Source: a virus. Taken from it: DNA of 28,439 bases. The notes under the pieces were generated by a model. The model worked only from the letters and a program-made list of their open reading frames with translations. It ran no database searches and was not told the DNA's origin. A program made the position numbers and the translations under genes. The number at the start of each line of letters is the position of its first letter. Position 1 is the stretch's first letter. The DNA lies in IMG/VR virus record IMGVR_UViG_3300017788_000128, positions 1 to 28,439 of that record. The stretch is one strand, 5' to 3'. This document shows positions 28,439 through 28,439 of this stretch, piece by piece.

Positions 28439-28439
28439 G

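Overview
This window is a segment of a tailed double-stranded DNA phage genome (Caudoviricetes) with an HK97-type head. It is AT-rich and densely packed, and almost every gene reads on the minus strand. An actinobacterial host is my inference. It rests on low GC, widespread leaderless gene starts built on extended -10 elements (common in Actinobacteria), a class II ribonucleotide reductase and an exported lytic transglycosylase. Several tail proteins also look like those of aquatic phages (TLTNKT-type fibre repeats, a PKPYPSWVLN..WDE..W family), so a freshwater or marine origin is likely. No terminase, tail tube, tape measure, DNA polymerase or integrase is in view.

Layout, following minus-strand transcription from right to left. 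26.5-28.4 kb holds small accessory genes: zinc-ribbon proteins, a tiny membrane ORF, a plus-strand pair (Cys-rich protein and sulfotransferase) and a holin-like protein. 26.18-26.47 kb is a non-coding control region with a GC-rich stem-loop and a duplicated element. 16.98-26.18 kb is a large tail-fibre/adhesin region. It contains three related cassettes, each built from a fibre with TLTNKT-type repeats, a glycine-rich adhesin-like protein and a small terminal protein. A module of two conserved small genes is inserted between two of the cassettes. 16.3-16.98 kb is a plus-strand transglycosylase gene with its own promoter and a terminator shared with the opposing tail operon. 10.65-16.27 kb is a second tail-fibre cluster. 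8.46-10.49 kb encodes class II ribonucleotide reductase, and 4.83-8.43 kb a 1202-residue LamG-type structural protein. 1-4.8 kb is the head module: a small unknown, portal, XkdF-type protease carrying a nested scaffold, major capsid protein, and a truncated gene whose N terminus copies that of the capsid protein.

How the parts work together. Portal, protease/scaffold and capsid protein build the prohead. The reductase supplies deoxynucleotides. The tail clusters supply a large, modular and partly duplicated set of receptor-binding proteins, whose near-identical seams would favour recombination. The transglycosylase and the holin-like protein probably act at the envelope. The most striking regulatory pattern splits the gene starts in two. 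Eleven genes have a TATAAT/TATACT hexamer ending 6-9 nt before the start codon and no Shine-Dalgarno sequence, which predicts leaderless mRNAs. Genes whose -10 element lies further upstream have a recognisable Shine-Dalgarno, which in the reductase gene is weak and distant.
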